64,000 nt of DNA from Numida meleagris (lineage: Eukaryota; Chordata; Aves; Galliformes; Numididae). The notes under the pieces are model-generated. The model ran no database searches, was not told where the DNA came from, and worked only from the letters and a program-made list of their open reading frames with translations. Location: positions 29,609,333 through 29,673,332 of the forward strand of contig NC_034412.1 in assembly GCF_002078875.1 (NCBI RefSeq), written 5' to 3'. Shown here one piece after another: positions 1 to 10,394 of this stretch (the first letter of the stretch is position 1; each line of letters starts with the position of its first letter). The position numbers and the translations under genes are program-made.

Positions 1-3000
1 ATTCTATAACAAGTGAAGTATTCAAAAGGGATACCATGGTATTAGTTTGTAGCTTAAATCTCATATTAAGTTCATATAGATCCCTACTTCCTAGGAAGGC
101 AGAACTGCCAGTCCAGATCGCGCCCATTAACTACCTCTGATGCTTTCAGCACATCAGCAGAGCTAGGAATAGACTGGATCATAGGTGAATCAATGGAACT
201 AGTCAGAACACAATATTTTGGAAGCCTCCTTTTGTCACGCCCTAAATCTCCACATGTTCATTCTTACAGCTGTGAGATGTTTTCGATCCAAGTCCTTTGG
301 AATCTCCTGCATTCCTCACTCAGACCTCATACGGCAGAGCTCCATGGCCTAATCTGTTCTGGGAAAAGCAAGCCTCTTCAGACTCAGACTGCACTGAATA
401 GCCTCCCCTTTACCTCTCATCTCCCCTTCTTTTCTTTTACCTATATAAAGACAAATCACCAATGTATTACCTAAGTTTGTGTAGTATTTCAATATCCTGT
501 TAGCTGTTCCTCGACAAAAAGTACACAGTATCAATCCATACAATATCCACTACAAGCAGCAGACAAGTTATCCCCACTGTCTTTCCTAGTATGTTTTTTT
601 CTCTTTAGTAATTCCTGGGCAGGGGCAAACTTGCTGCCAGTGTTTCAGCATGCTTCCAAGGATCACAAAATTGTATACGCCTTTTTGTTTGTTTTGATTA
701 TAACTGTTTGTCAGATTATGTATATGGACTTTGGACTTCACCAATACTAACTACTGCTCACATAGTAGACCTAGCTGTTTCAAAATGCAATCCTTCCCAA
801 CTATCAACCCTCCCTGCACCATCCCCCTCAAAACCAAGCCCAACTTTCCTATTACACCTGATCCTGCTTAAGAATCTGCATAGGAACATAAGCACCAGAA
901 AACTGTCAACAAAGCACACAAAAAGCACGAATGGGAACATTTGTCTAGCATGTTACATGCCTCAGAGCAGTTCTTCATACAAAGGAAGATGACAAACTGA
1001 CACTATTTTCACAATTGCTTCATTTATATGTATGTAAATGCATATATAGTTATCGTTCTACTTTAACTCTTAGGATCAAAAATCTGTTTTTATTTGATAA
1101 CATGTACATATATCCTTTTTTTAATAACTCCTTCTAATGCACTGTGAGTTTCGTGTGTTGATCATATCAAAAGTCTGTTTGAAGGCAGAGGAATTAACTG
1201 TGTTTGAATAGCTTCCTGTATTCTTATTCTATACCCCAAATCTAATCCCACGAACTCCTCTTGTCAGCAATAAACACCTACACAAGGTTTATTTTGCTTT
1301 TGAATCCCAAGCCCCAGACAACACGGAAAAATAAACTCAAGCCTTTCTATTTTTGTGTTGTTTTTCTTTTTCCCTTTTCTTTTGAGGCAAAAATACTGAA
1401 AAGCTCAAAAGCAGCTGTAACCCCAGCGGAGAGAAACGTGCTTGCCCACACCACTGAAACACATCACATTCCTTTTGGGGTGGAGACAGACTTACCCTGA
1501 AGGAAGGCAGGCAGCAGATCTGCCATCACCCTGCCCCAAGGCTGGCTGTGCTGGAAAGTGGGTGGGGAAGCAGATTCAGTCTGTGACAGCCACTATCTCC
1601 ACTGCCACAAAGGTTTTATCTCTTGTTGTTTTCACTCATAAAAGAGAAGAACAACCATCACGTGACCACCCAGCCTGCTGGAAAACTCCAATGTCAAGAA
1701 CAGGCAAAGAGAAAGATTGCTTTTGTCCTGCTAGACAAGGTCATCCCTATAACCTATCTCCATTCCCACGCACCTCTACCTGCAGAAAGCCACATGGCCT
1801 CGTCTGCAAACACCCTGACATCAAGATCCCTAACTCAAGGTTGCCAGTGTTTGGCAGATGACAAAAATAACCTCCTTTAGAAAAAGCAAAGAAGGCAAAG
1901 TTTGTTCTTTGAGAATTTCTGACAAGTCTAAAATGCAGCCCCTGAAAAATGAGATCTTTTTTTAGAATCATTCTGCCAATGAAGTGCCATACTAGCAAAA
2001 CTAGAATACAGCTGCGCGTAAGTGGCAGACTGGTAAACTAACTTGGCACGGTGTCCTAGCAGAAACATCCCCTCTTCAAGGCATGCTTCACAGTGCGGTG
2101 GCTTCACGCTGATGGCCTTCACCATGCTGCTCTCTCACTCCTCCTCCTCAACTGAAGATGGCAGGCAGAAAATATGACGGGGGAAAAAAAAAGGCTCAAG
2201 GGTTGGGATCAATTTAATTAAAGGGAAAAGAGAAAACAAGAAGCAAAGGCTGCACAGAAGTACATGACCTTCAGCCACATACTGGAAAGCAGGACTTCAA
2301 TGAGCATAGCAGCTGATCATGGGGACAGAGCTCTTGGTACAAGAGCCATCTCCTCCCTCCCAGAATGTGTCACTGTACGGTGTGGAATACCGCTTTGGTG
2401 GGTTTAGGTCAGTTGTTTTGGTATGTCACTTCCACAACTCTTGCCTACCCCCAGCCTCCTGGCTTTGGAGAGAACCCTACTGAGACGCCAGCACAGCTCA
2501 GCAACAGTGAGATAATTGGTGTGATATCAGCTTTGTTCTAGCTACAGGTGCAGAGCACAGTACCATACAGGCAGCTCTGGGGAAGTGACCTTGATCCCAG
2601 TCAGAGCCAGCACACAGAACTACATTTATTATGAAGAGGGAGTTCAGTAGTCAGTTCAATCCCTTTCATCTCAGTGAAAGTCACCATATGCGTATTTCCC
2701 TCGTGGATATTGCTAAGACAGACAAACACTACAACGTAAGATTATTTTTACAACTGAAAGCAAAGTGGCATGTTCCAAAATAAAACTTTTGTTAACAGCT
2801 GGAAGCAAGACCAAACACAAGTACAAAAACGAGAGTTTCTTAGAAGCCAGCAGAAAATGCAACTAGCATAAACCTAACGCTATTTGTACAACTACAAATA
2901 TTTTCTAAAGTAAATAACACAGAAATAAAAAAACTGCTATAGCCTATTAAAGAATTGATAAAGAAGGAATTGCAAATAAACAGTACTTCCCTTTTGATCT

Positions 3001-6000
3001 GGAGATGGCAGAACTTCTTCCTGCTCCCCAGCCCCCCCAAAAAAAGAAATGTAGTATTGCCTTAGAAACAGTTGGTTTCACATATGTGAATCTTAATTCA
3101 CACTAGAGTCCCTAGAATAACAGCAAATAACACAGAACTAACAATATTCACCTGTACACAACATACCTGCCTTGACAAGATGATCTCTTTTTGTCTGATC
3201 TTTCCGCCTGCCTTGCTCAAGTAATTTGCATGACATAAGGTCTTTCCCTCCTAGTGAAACACTGCAATTAAATTGCAACAGATTAAATTGCTTCTATTGG
3301 CAATAAAATGATTAGTCACTGAAGCATGGAAAATTTTAAGGTCAGTTTAAAAAAAAGTCTCGAGATGTTTGTCACTGCAATACTACAGAAGAAGTTAGAA
3401 TGAAAAGTAAGGTGGTGTACCTTCATTTCATCGGCTCTATGTAAAAACAAAACTTGCATCCCACCAGTTGTACTTCTCTTCTTGATTTAAAACAATATTT
3501 CACCCAATATCATTTGGTGAAGTCTATTTTCCAGACTTGAAAAATCTAATAGCAAAACTAGATAAACATTAAATACCCAAATCAGAGCCACCTACAGTAA
3601 ATAAAATTTCACTCTTCCTTAAAACTACAACATCTTGAATCATTGATGCTCCTTCCACTTATTAACCAAGATTCCACTCAAAGCCAGGAGCACAAATGAG
3701 AAAAACGAGAAATGAATTGTCCTAAAGATCAATGAGATTACATCTGATTCTAAGCAATTGATCCAAAAGCCATGGCAAAAAAGGCAATTGAAAAAAACAA
3801 ACAACAAAAAACAACATCACGTCCCAGAAGCATATGAACAATTGTTCCAAGATTTTAAGATTTTATTTTTTTAAAAGGACACTGGAAATGATTTTCTAAC
3901 ATTCTCTTCTTTCTAAAGGGAGACCGTTCAATAACCAAAAAAGGAAGAATGAAAATCAAAGGGTTACAGCTCACCTGGATGGTGTCCTCATCAACCAAAA
4001 ATAACACTGCTGTACAAGCATTTGGGAGTAGTAAAGCACTTCCAGAAGGCTCCAAAATTGATGTTCATTTTGACAGTCAAGGCCTAGACTTTTTAGAGCT
4101 AAACTGTCCAACAAAAACATTCCTTTTCTCAAGGTACTCAATTCACATTTATTTTACATAAATCCTTTCCCTAACATTTGGAGTTACATTTGGACTAAAA
4201 TGCAGAAAAAATAAGGTCATCTATGTTTAACCGCAAGCTAAATTCAAGGTAGTTCATGATTTCCTTTGACTTGAAAGTATACGTTGCTTAAACTCAGCTT
4301 TCAATAGTGCAAGATTTTATGTGAACATGGAGTATCAACTGCTACGCAGCATCACAAAAAGCTGGAAACAAAATTCACAGTGTGTATCAATACAGTGTGT
4401 TATATGAAAATCAGAATAACTTATCTTTCTTAGGACACGTACAGATGATAAATACTTGCACGTGGAGTTCTACACTGCAAAAAGCAAGGCTTTTTTGCCC
4501 GAAGAGTAAGCATGCAAAGGTAGGCATATCCCCAAAGTTATACCCAAGATCATTTTAGCATCTCCCGTCAGCACACACAACCTGCTTCTACTAGCAAAGC
4601 AAACATTAGATTTACTTGCGCTTTCAAATTCGTGAGTTAGGACTTACTAACTGATATTTAAAAATATCCAATGTCACGATACTGTTCCTGTACAGTGCAC
4701 AGAAGAAGGGAAGGAAGAGGCTTCCTTTCAGAACGTAACACTTCTACACTTACTCCTGCAAAATCATCAGCAACTCCTGGAGAAGCATAAGCACAACCAA
4801 GTTCAGAATACTAAGCTGGCATGTAACATTACCTGGTTACAGCCACATGCCTTGAGTTCTTCCCACCCAGCTTTACAGGGACAGCACTCTGATGTTAAAC
4901 CAGCTCATCTTGTTGTGTTGTTGTTGGTTGTTTTTTTTTTTTTATTGTGTGTAAATTGACTGGCTCCTTAGTTCTGCTCACTATACTGAAGCAAGATCAC
5001 AAGAGGTTTTAACACAAACAGGTGCCTTCCAGAAAAAGTGCTATTGTCATGCACTTCAGCTTCTACCAGATTACAAGTGTTCTGATGAACAAAACATTTC
5101 TTAACACCATTACATCTCTTAGCACATTTAAGTATTACTCAAGAGAGAGGAGCTACCCACATGATTAGTGCCAAAGAAGACCAGAGTGAAATGCTCAGTT
5201 TTTATTACTTCCCTACCTATACCAGCTTAAGACAATGCTTCAAAACATCGATAGCTAGTTTAATAGCTTGTTCCTTTCTTGATTGGTGCCTACAACTACA
5301 ACCATTTGAATGAACAGTAGAATGCCATGCAACCTTGTCTGAAATATATCAGTACCCCTCGATTGTCTTGGGGAAATCAAGTTTATTCCTCATTTTTAAA
5401 CACTTCATTTTTAAATAATTAAAAATGTGATAAATAATGGGAGTCAAATAGCCAAAAGGATTTTTAGTTACCAGCTAACCCGAAGAAGTGCTTTTTCTTC
5501 CTCCAATATAGTCTGTAAGATGGTTCTGCTGAAATTTTACCTTTTAGTTCAGTCTAAGTAGAACATGTTAGAATATCGAGAATTATTATATTCTCAGTTA
5601 GAAAGAGAACAAAAAGAAGTTTAGCTTCAGCTCTACCACTCTATACTTAAAAAAAAAAAAACAAGAATCACCTGCTCTTTACATCAGTAGACTCTACAAA
5701 TCAATTGCAGCAATTGAAGCATCAACACTAAAACCTTTATTTTAAGCATATCCAGTTATCATTCTCAGCCCCAGACACCACCCAAATGAAAGCAAAGTAG
5801 TCCGCAGGAGAGAATTTAGAAGACTCACTCACATTCACTCCAGTTTTTCTCCCTAGCTTTACCAAGAGCAGCTGTGTTGAAGTATCTGGTGGCTTCCTAA
5901 CACAACAGCAATAAAAAATTCTATATGCTGCTGCCATAAAGAATGAGCTATTTAAACAGGCACATGCACAGCAGACTTGCAACGTTACAGAACTGTGAAG

Positions 6001-8812
6001 CCATGGTTTGCTATCACTGATGGGGAAAAAAGGGATTGCGAATTACATCTTTAAAAAGAAGAGAACCACAGCAGTAGAAGCGCAAGTTGGTGACAGTTGG
6101 TCAAGACAAGGGCATAGAAGTTCCCAAAATTGAAGGCAACAGAAGAAGTCAGGGAAGGAAACAATGCAGAATGTAACAGAAGTCACAAAACTTAGTGGTC
6201 TGTATCCTTGGGCAGAAACAAGTTCTTTTCTGCGACTCACACAAACACTGCACAGGCTGCAGAGACTTGTGCAGGATTTAGCCCCAGTTCCCTTTCCCTT
6301 CCTTTCTCCTGCATCTTGATCTCAGAGCTGCAGCTGACACTAGAAGTTACTCTTACTTTCCCCCAAAATCTGCAGCTGAAAACGACCAGCCTGTTCCAGC
6401 AAATAAGCTGTTCTGCACACCAGCTCCAGGGAACCAACAACAGGTGCCAGTGGTTACTGGAAAGTTTCTTCTGTACCCAGAACTCATGAACGTGACATTA
6501 AAATAGGACTCATAAAAGGAGGGGGGAAGATATGCATGGCATTAAGCCACACATCCAAGTAAATCTGATTTTTCCACCTGCAGGATAGTTTCCTTTCTTT
6601 TTTTAGCCTCCAAATGATTGTAACCTTTAATATCGCGTCCAACTACTTCAAACTAAAAATTACCGTCCCTGTGAAACATATGTCTGTGTGCTAGCTTCAA
6701 AGTGCTCCTTTTCACCCTTCCTAAGAACTGCTGCCATATTTAACTGAAATTTCAGACTTTTTATCTCCCTTCCCAGATGGTAAACTGGATTTGCCCCAAC
6801 ACTTGCATGCTAAAACTAATAGGGCGTGAAGTTACAATTTTCCATATATATGTGAAAAGTATGTGTTGCAGAGAAACAGTTTCCTAATGAAATCACTTTC
6901 CCATCTTTTCTTCTAGTGCAGCCTCTTGAAACATCACCAGGATAAAATATGGCTTCGAAAAAACACAGCTTTTCTGTGTCCCAGCACAAGCATAGAATTA
7001 CAGAGAGCAGGAGCCAAAGCTTCAATGAGCACACTCACTTAAAATTCACTCACATTTGTCAGCCTTTGCTTTGCTTAAAGATGGCTATTACTTCTATGCC
7101 TTTAAAACGAATGTGAACCTTTAGCCCACAACTGATCAGGCACCACAGATAAGCAAGAGGAATTTTACTTCAAATACTGCTTTCCCTTATACAGGAGAGT
7201 ACAAACAGAAATCAGTTGGCAACAATGTGCAGCTTATGACCTTATGGCCTCCAGTGCATCCAGATGTTAAATCAAGTCCGCTGATGTGAGCCTGCCATAT
7301 GATCACTTATATTCTGCATCCTTAAAAGCAGATCCCTGTTTCAAGTGAAAATAAATTATTTCTTGAAGACAGGGTGCCACTTGACGAGAAGTATAGTCAG
7401 TTTTTCCCTCAAAGGTTCTGATGTTACTCTAATATGGAAGCAGAAATACACTGAAAGAACAGTTACTAGGAAAGAAAGCTAACCTCTTTAGGAACTCATT
7501 TATGGTATCATTTTAAGACAGCAAACTCTTACTTACACTTTCTTGCATAATTAATTTAACTGTACATGATTTGGAGTCCAAGTGGAAAATTAACTCCAAC
7601 TTTAGCAAAATGAAGTTTTCCCAACCACTACACAGCGGTACAGTGGCATCCTCTGAGCATACACACACACAGAGGCTCAGCCAAAAATGCAGCCCATGTC
7701 CAATCCACCAGGGAAGCGCAGCTCTCCTGTGACCCGTCAGGTCATGGCCTGCAGGTCCGATCCTGCATCCTCTGCACAAACAGAATTCTTGCCATTGGGA
7801 ACCGGTGAATGGACCATTCCTCTGTTTTTAAGCTTAAACACTCCCATTTCACCAATTCCCTGGAATGTAAAAAAACTGTCCATAAAAGAAAAAGTTCTTT
7901 TTCAAGAAGTGATCGTTAATCTCTAACAGATTAAAAATGGCATGGTTGCACTTGGTTCCATGCTCAGGAAATCTCAAATCAAGGTTTAGCTGTTTCAAAA
8001 ACACTGACAACTGCAAAGGCCGTTTCTATTTCAAGCCCACCTAACAAGCTTAACAAAGATTTAAAAATAAAAATAATTTAAAAAAAAAGCCCCAACATTT
8101 TGTACCAATTAGACAGATCCCATGGAGCTGCGCCGGTGCCAATGGGAAAGGGCCCGGCGCAGAGGTTCCTGGCATCACCCACGCCTCCTACGTGACCCGA
8201 CAGCGGCCCGGCTGCACCCCGAGCCCCAGCCTCGCCGCTGCCCTGTCACAGAATCTGCCCTCTCAGCAGAGACGCTCCATTTTCCTGCGAACTAAATGTC
8301 AGCTCCGCCGAAGCCTCTGCTAAAACATTTACTTTTGAGCAACAGCGGGTAGCCAGAAAAAAGAAGGAAAAGACTTCACCCCCCTCCTCCCGATCTATAG
8401 AGCTCCGGTCCCAAGGGCAAAGGCTCCGTGCAGGGCATCCCCGCGGCGGCACCCCCCGACCGAGAGCGACCTTCCGCCGCCCCCCGCGCCGCCCCGGCCC
8501 CCGAGCAGCACCGGCAGCGGCCGGCGAGTGTTTACGTTTAAAATACATCTACACGGAGCACGGATCCAAAGGGAAGAGGGGAAAAACTCCGCCCCTCTCC
8601 CGCTCCCGACTCCCTCGGAAAAGCGACCGAAGCGGGGCAGAAACATCCGAGCAAAATAAAGAAGAAAGAAGAAAAGGAAAGCGGGGCCGGGAAGGCGGCG
8701 GGACGCTGCCGGCCGCAGGGCACCCTGTCCGGGCCCAGCGGGAGGCACCGCGCGGCGGAGGCCGGGCCGGGCGGGGGTAGCGGGAGAGCCGAGAGGGGAA
8801 GGGGGCACTCAC
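1..8812 (-). other. GAB1: GAB1 intron 1 (5' part, runs off the left edge)
   Basis: This follows the donor GTGAGT (8807-8812, read on the minus strand) that ends the first coding exon of GAB1. GAB1 intron 1 is very long in other vertebrates, and no second coding exon (rest of the PH domain) was recognised here, so the whole stretch is read as intron. Outside the CpG-island part (8130-8812) it is AT-rich, with A/T runs near 4930-4945, 5648-5660 and 8063-8090 and a short CA run near 7662-7674. I see no CR1 copy, RNA gene or convincing open frame. Intronic enhancers are possible but cannot be seen without alignment. Confidence 0.85.
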
Positions 8813-8884
8813 GTAGCGCTTCAACTTCTTCTCCGGTGGGGACTTTCGGAGCCAGCCCGAGCAGACCACCTCCCCGCCGCTCAT
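8813..8884 (-). CDS. GAB1: GAB1 first coding exon (GRB2-associated binding protein 1, N-terminus)
   Basis: The 24 codons begin [11 protein letters not shown] and end [11 protein letters not shown], the distinctive N-terminus of vertebrate GAB1. GAB1 is a cytoplasmic and membrane-recruited docking adaptor that binds phosphoinositides through its N-terminal PH domain and recruits GRB2, SHP2, PI3K p85 and MET once phosphorylated. This exon gives only the lead-in and first strand of the PH domain; the rest lies beyond the left edge. The ATG (8884-8882) has G at -3. The exon ends in phase 0 directly before a consensus donor, TAC|GTGAGT. Length is exactly 72 nt, so nothing is broken. GAB2 and GAB3 have different N-terminal residues, so the paralogue call is firm. 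Confidence 0.96.
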
Positions 8885-8903
8885 GGCTGGGCCGCCCGCC
8901 TCG

Positions 8904-8927
8904 TCCTCCTCCTCCTCCTCCTCCTCC
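8904..8927. repeat. (TCC)8 trinucleotide repeat in GAB1 leader
   Basis: Eight exact TCC units on the plus strand, GGA/GAG on the mRNA strand, end 20 nt upstream of the GAB1 start codon. The tract is purine-rich in the mRNA. It is a likely site of length variation between individuals. Confidence 0.95.
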
Positions 8928-9157
8928 GGCGGCAGCGGCCGGGCCGGGCCGAGGGAACCCCGAGACGCAGTGGCAACACCGCGCCCGCTCCGGCCTCCTG
9001 GGGCTGCGGGGCGAGGGAAGGGGCGGGCGGGAGGGATGGGCGCGTGCTGTGTGTGTCTGTTTCTCGCGCACAACGAGCGGCCGGAGCGGAGGGCGTGCGG
9101 GGCCGGGGCGGCAGGTTCCCCCTTCCTCCTTCTCCTTCTCGTCCCGCAGCCGCCGTC

Positions 9158-9169
9158 TCACACACGCAT
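9158..9169 (-). other. minimal upstream ORF in GAB1 leader (ATG CGT GTG TGA)
   Basis: This is the only minus-strand ATG found between the GAB1 start and about 9600. It opens a three-codon frame (M-R-V) and stops at once, about 270 nt upstream of the main ATG. If the transcript starts further upstream, a scanning ribosome would meet it first and could reinitiate at GAB1. Function is inferred; the sequence itself is plain. Confidence 0.5.
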
Positions 9170-9579
9170 CGGGAGAGCCGACGGGGCCAGCCGCCGCCCC
9201 TCCGCCGCAACTCGAGCTCCGGCGTCCCGGGGCAGGCTCCGGCCACCGCCCCGCCTCGCTGGCACCGCCCCGCGCCGCGGGACCCTCCCGCCCCTCGGCC
9301 CCGCTGCCTGGCGGGACGCGGCGCAGCGCTGCCTTCCTCCTCCCCCTGCGCCGGGAGGAGCGGGGGAACGGCCCCGCCACCGCGGCCGCCTGTCCCCCCG
9401 ACTCCGCCGTGGGGTCGGGTCTTCTCCCTGCCGGATGGATTTGTCCCGCTCCTCGCGGCCCCCAGCCCTCAGCGGTACCGGCGCCTCCCCGCTCCGCCCG
9501 CCCCCAGCGCCGGCCCCGCGGGCGTCCCGAGCGGCGGCTGCCCCGAAACTCGGCCGGAGCCTCTCACACAACGAGGGCC

Positions 9580-9592
9580 GGGCGGGGCGGGC
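9580..9592 (+). promoter_or_regulatory. GC box (SP1/KLF-type) in GAB1 core promoter
   Basis: Reads GGGCGGGGCGGGC, a near-ideal SP/KLF site, 14 bp from the ZNF143-like site. A second GC box, GGGGCGGGAGGG, lies near 9670. Such sites are common in CpG islands, so the individual call is modest. Confidence 0.55.
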
Positions 9593-9605
9593 ACGCGCTT
9601 CCAGA

Positions 9606-9624
9606 GGCTGCTGGGAGCTGTAGT
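9606..9624 (-). promoter_or_regulatory. ZNF143 (Staf)-type promoter element
   Basis: On the minus strand this reads ACTACAGCTCCCAGCAGCC. It fits the known ZNF143 SBS consensus, ACTACA, two variable bases, TCCCAG, two or three variable bases, then GC. Such sites typically lie close to the start site of CpG-island promoters and are frequent at bidirectional promoters. It sits about 720 bp upstream of the GAB1 start codon next to a GC box, which makes the core promoter likely here. Binding is inferred from the motif only. Confidence 0.7.
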
Positions 9625-9804
9625 CGGCGCACGACAGGGAGGGAGCGGCCGCGGGGAATGCGGCGGCGCGGGGCGGGAGGGACGCCGGCAGCGGCCGTGA
9701 GCTGAGCTGGGCGGCGGTGGGACAGGGGGAAAAAGACGCTGAAGAAGCGCAGCTCGCTTTTCCTAGCCCACCTGAGTCGCTTTTAGTTCTGGTATGGGGC
9801 GTGG

Positions 9805-9839
9805 GGGAGCGCGAGGAGGGAGCGCGAGGAGGGAGCGCG
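9805..9839. repeat. 13-bp GC-rich tandem repeat, about 2.7 copies
   Basis: The core AGCGCG recurs at 9808, 9821 and 9834 with GAGGAGGG between the copies, giving a 13-bp period. It lies just upstream of the presumed GAB1 start region, at the edge of the CpG island. Confidence 0.85.
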
Positions 9840-10321
9840 TCGGCTCCCGGCTGCGAAGGACGGCTCTGTGAGCGAGCGGCGATCTGAATAACAAAGCTGC
9901 GGCCGGAGCGGCGGTTAGCGCTGTAGAATGCGCCGCGGCACAGTTCATTAGAGATGAAAAAAAACAGAAAGCCATAAAAACTGCATTAAAAACACCTCGG
10001 CGAAAGTAAGCTCCTCTCTGCAAGTCTGAAGTTGCCTCGATGGAATAAAAAATAAATAAAAGAGAGAAAGAAAAACCGCCGTAGAAGTTGGGCTGTGAGC
10101 GCGGAGAAGTCGGCCTTCTCCCACCCAGCCGCTGCTGCCGCCGTCGGCTCCGTGCCCCGTGTGTGCAGTGCGTGCGCCTGCAGGGCTCCCCTTTGGCAGG
10201 CGTACGCCTCAGCGCCAGCGGGAGAAACGAGGAGACTGATGCGTAAGGTGATCCCTAATGTCGTTCAATTGAGAGACCAAACTCATTCGTTCAACAAGTG
10301 ATTTTTGATAATGCTCTCCGC

Positions 10322-10345
10322 TAAAATAAAATAAAATAAAATAAA
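10322..10345. repeat. (TAAAA)n pentanucleotide repeat
   Basis: About five near-exact TAAAA units. It is a simple A-rich microsatellite just outside the CpG island. Confidence 0.9.
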
Positions 10346-10366
10346 GTTTCTACAAATAAAGAGATA

Positions 10367-10394
10367 GGTTTGGTGGTTTGGTTTGGTTTGGTTT
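10367..10394. repeat. (GGTTT)n pentanucleotide repeat
   Basis: About five units of GGTTT with one interruption (GGTGG). It lies 20 bp from the TAAAA repeat. Confidence 0.85.

Larger units (their letters stand above)
8885..9600 (-). other. GAB1: GAB1 5' untranslated leader (extent inferred)
   Basis: This is the region upstream of the GAB1 ATG within the CpG island. The outer limit is inferred from the ZNF143-like and GC-box cluster at 9580-9624 and not observed. On the minus strand I find only one ATG between 8885 and 9600, at 9169. It opens a three-codon upstream ORF. The frame of the GAB1 start is open for at least 63 codons upstream but contains no ATG there. A GAG-repeat tract (8904-8927) would encode glutamates if that frame were ever translated. 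An unspliced leader of this length is an assumption; an additional upstream non-coding exon is possible. Confidence 0.5.
8130..9950. promoter_or_regulatory. GAB1: CpG-island promoter of GAB1
   Basis: The sequence changes sharply from AT-rich to very GC- and CpG-rich at about 8130 and fades by about 9950. The island covers the start of intron 1, the first coding exon, the whole plausible 5' leader and the upstream region. It has GC boxes (for example 9580-9592 and about 9666-9676) and a ZNF143-like site (9606-9624), and no good TATA box. This is the usual form of a broadly expressed vertebrate promoter with dispersed initiation. Long open frames in all six frames here follow from the scarcity of stop codons in GC-rich DNA and are not evidence of genes. 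The exact start site cannot be read from sequence; about 9550-9650 is my best guess from the factor sites. Confidence 0.85.

Noticed and set aside
1442..1861. 139-codon plus-strand open frame in GAB1 intron 1
   Set aside because: No recognisable protein features, it is antisense to the gene, and there is no supporting promoter or splice context.
8885..9073. N-terminal extension of GAB1 starting at 9073
   Set aside because: The codon at 9073 is TTG, not ATG, and no ATG occurs in the extension, so it is not annotated as coding; it is mentioned only as a possible non-AUG event.
8538..9705. Long open frames of 120-290 codons in both strands of the CpG island
   Set aside because: They reflect the lack of stop codons in GC-rich DNA, overlap the GAB1 leader and promoter, and are low-complexity (P/R/A/G-rich). 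Only the 24-codon GAB1 frame matches a known protein.
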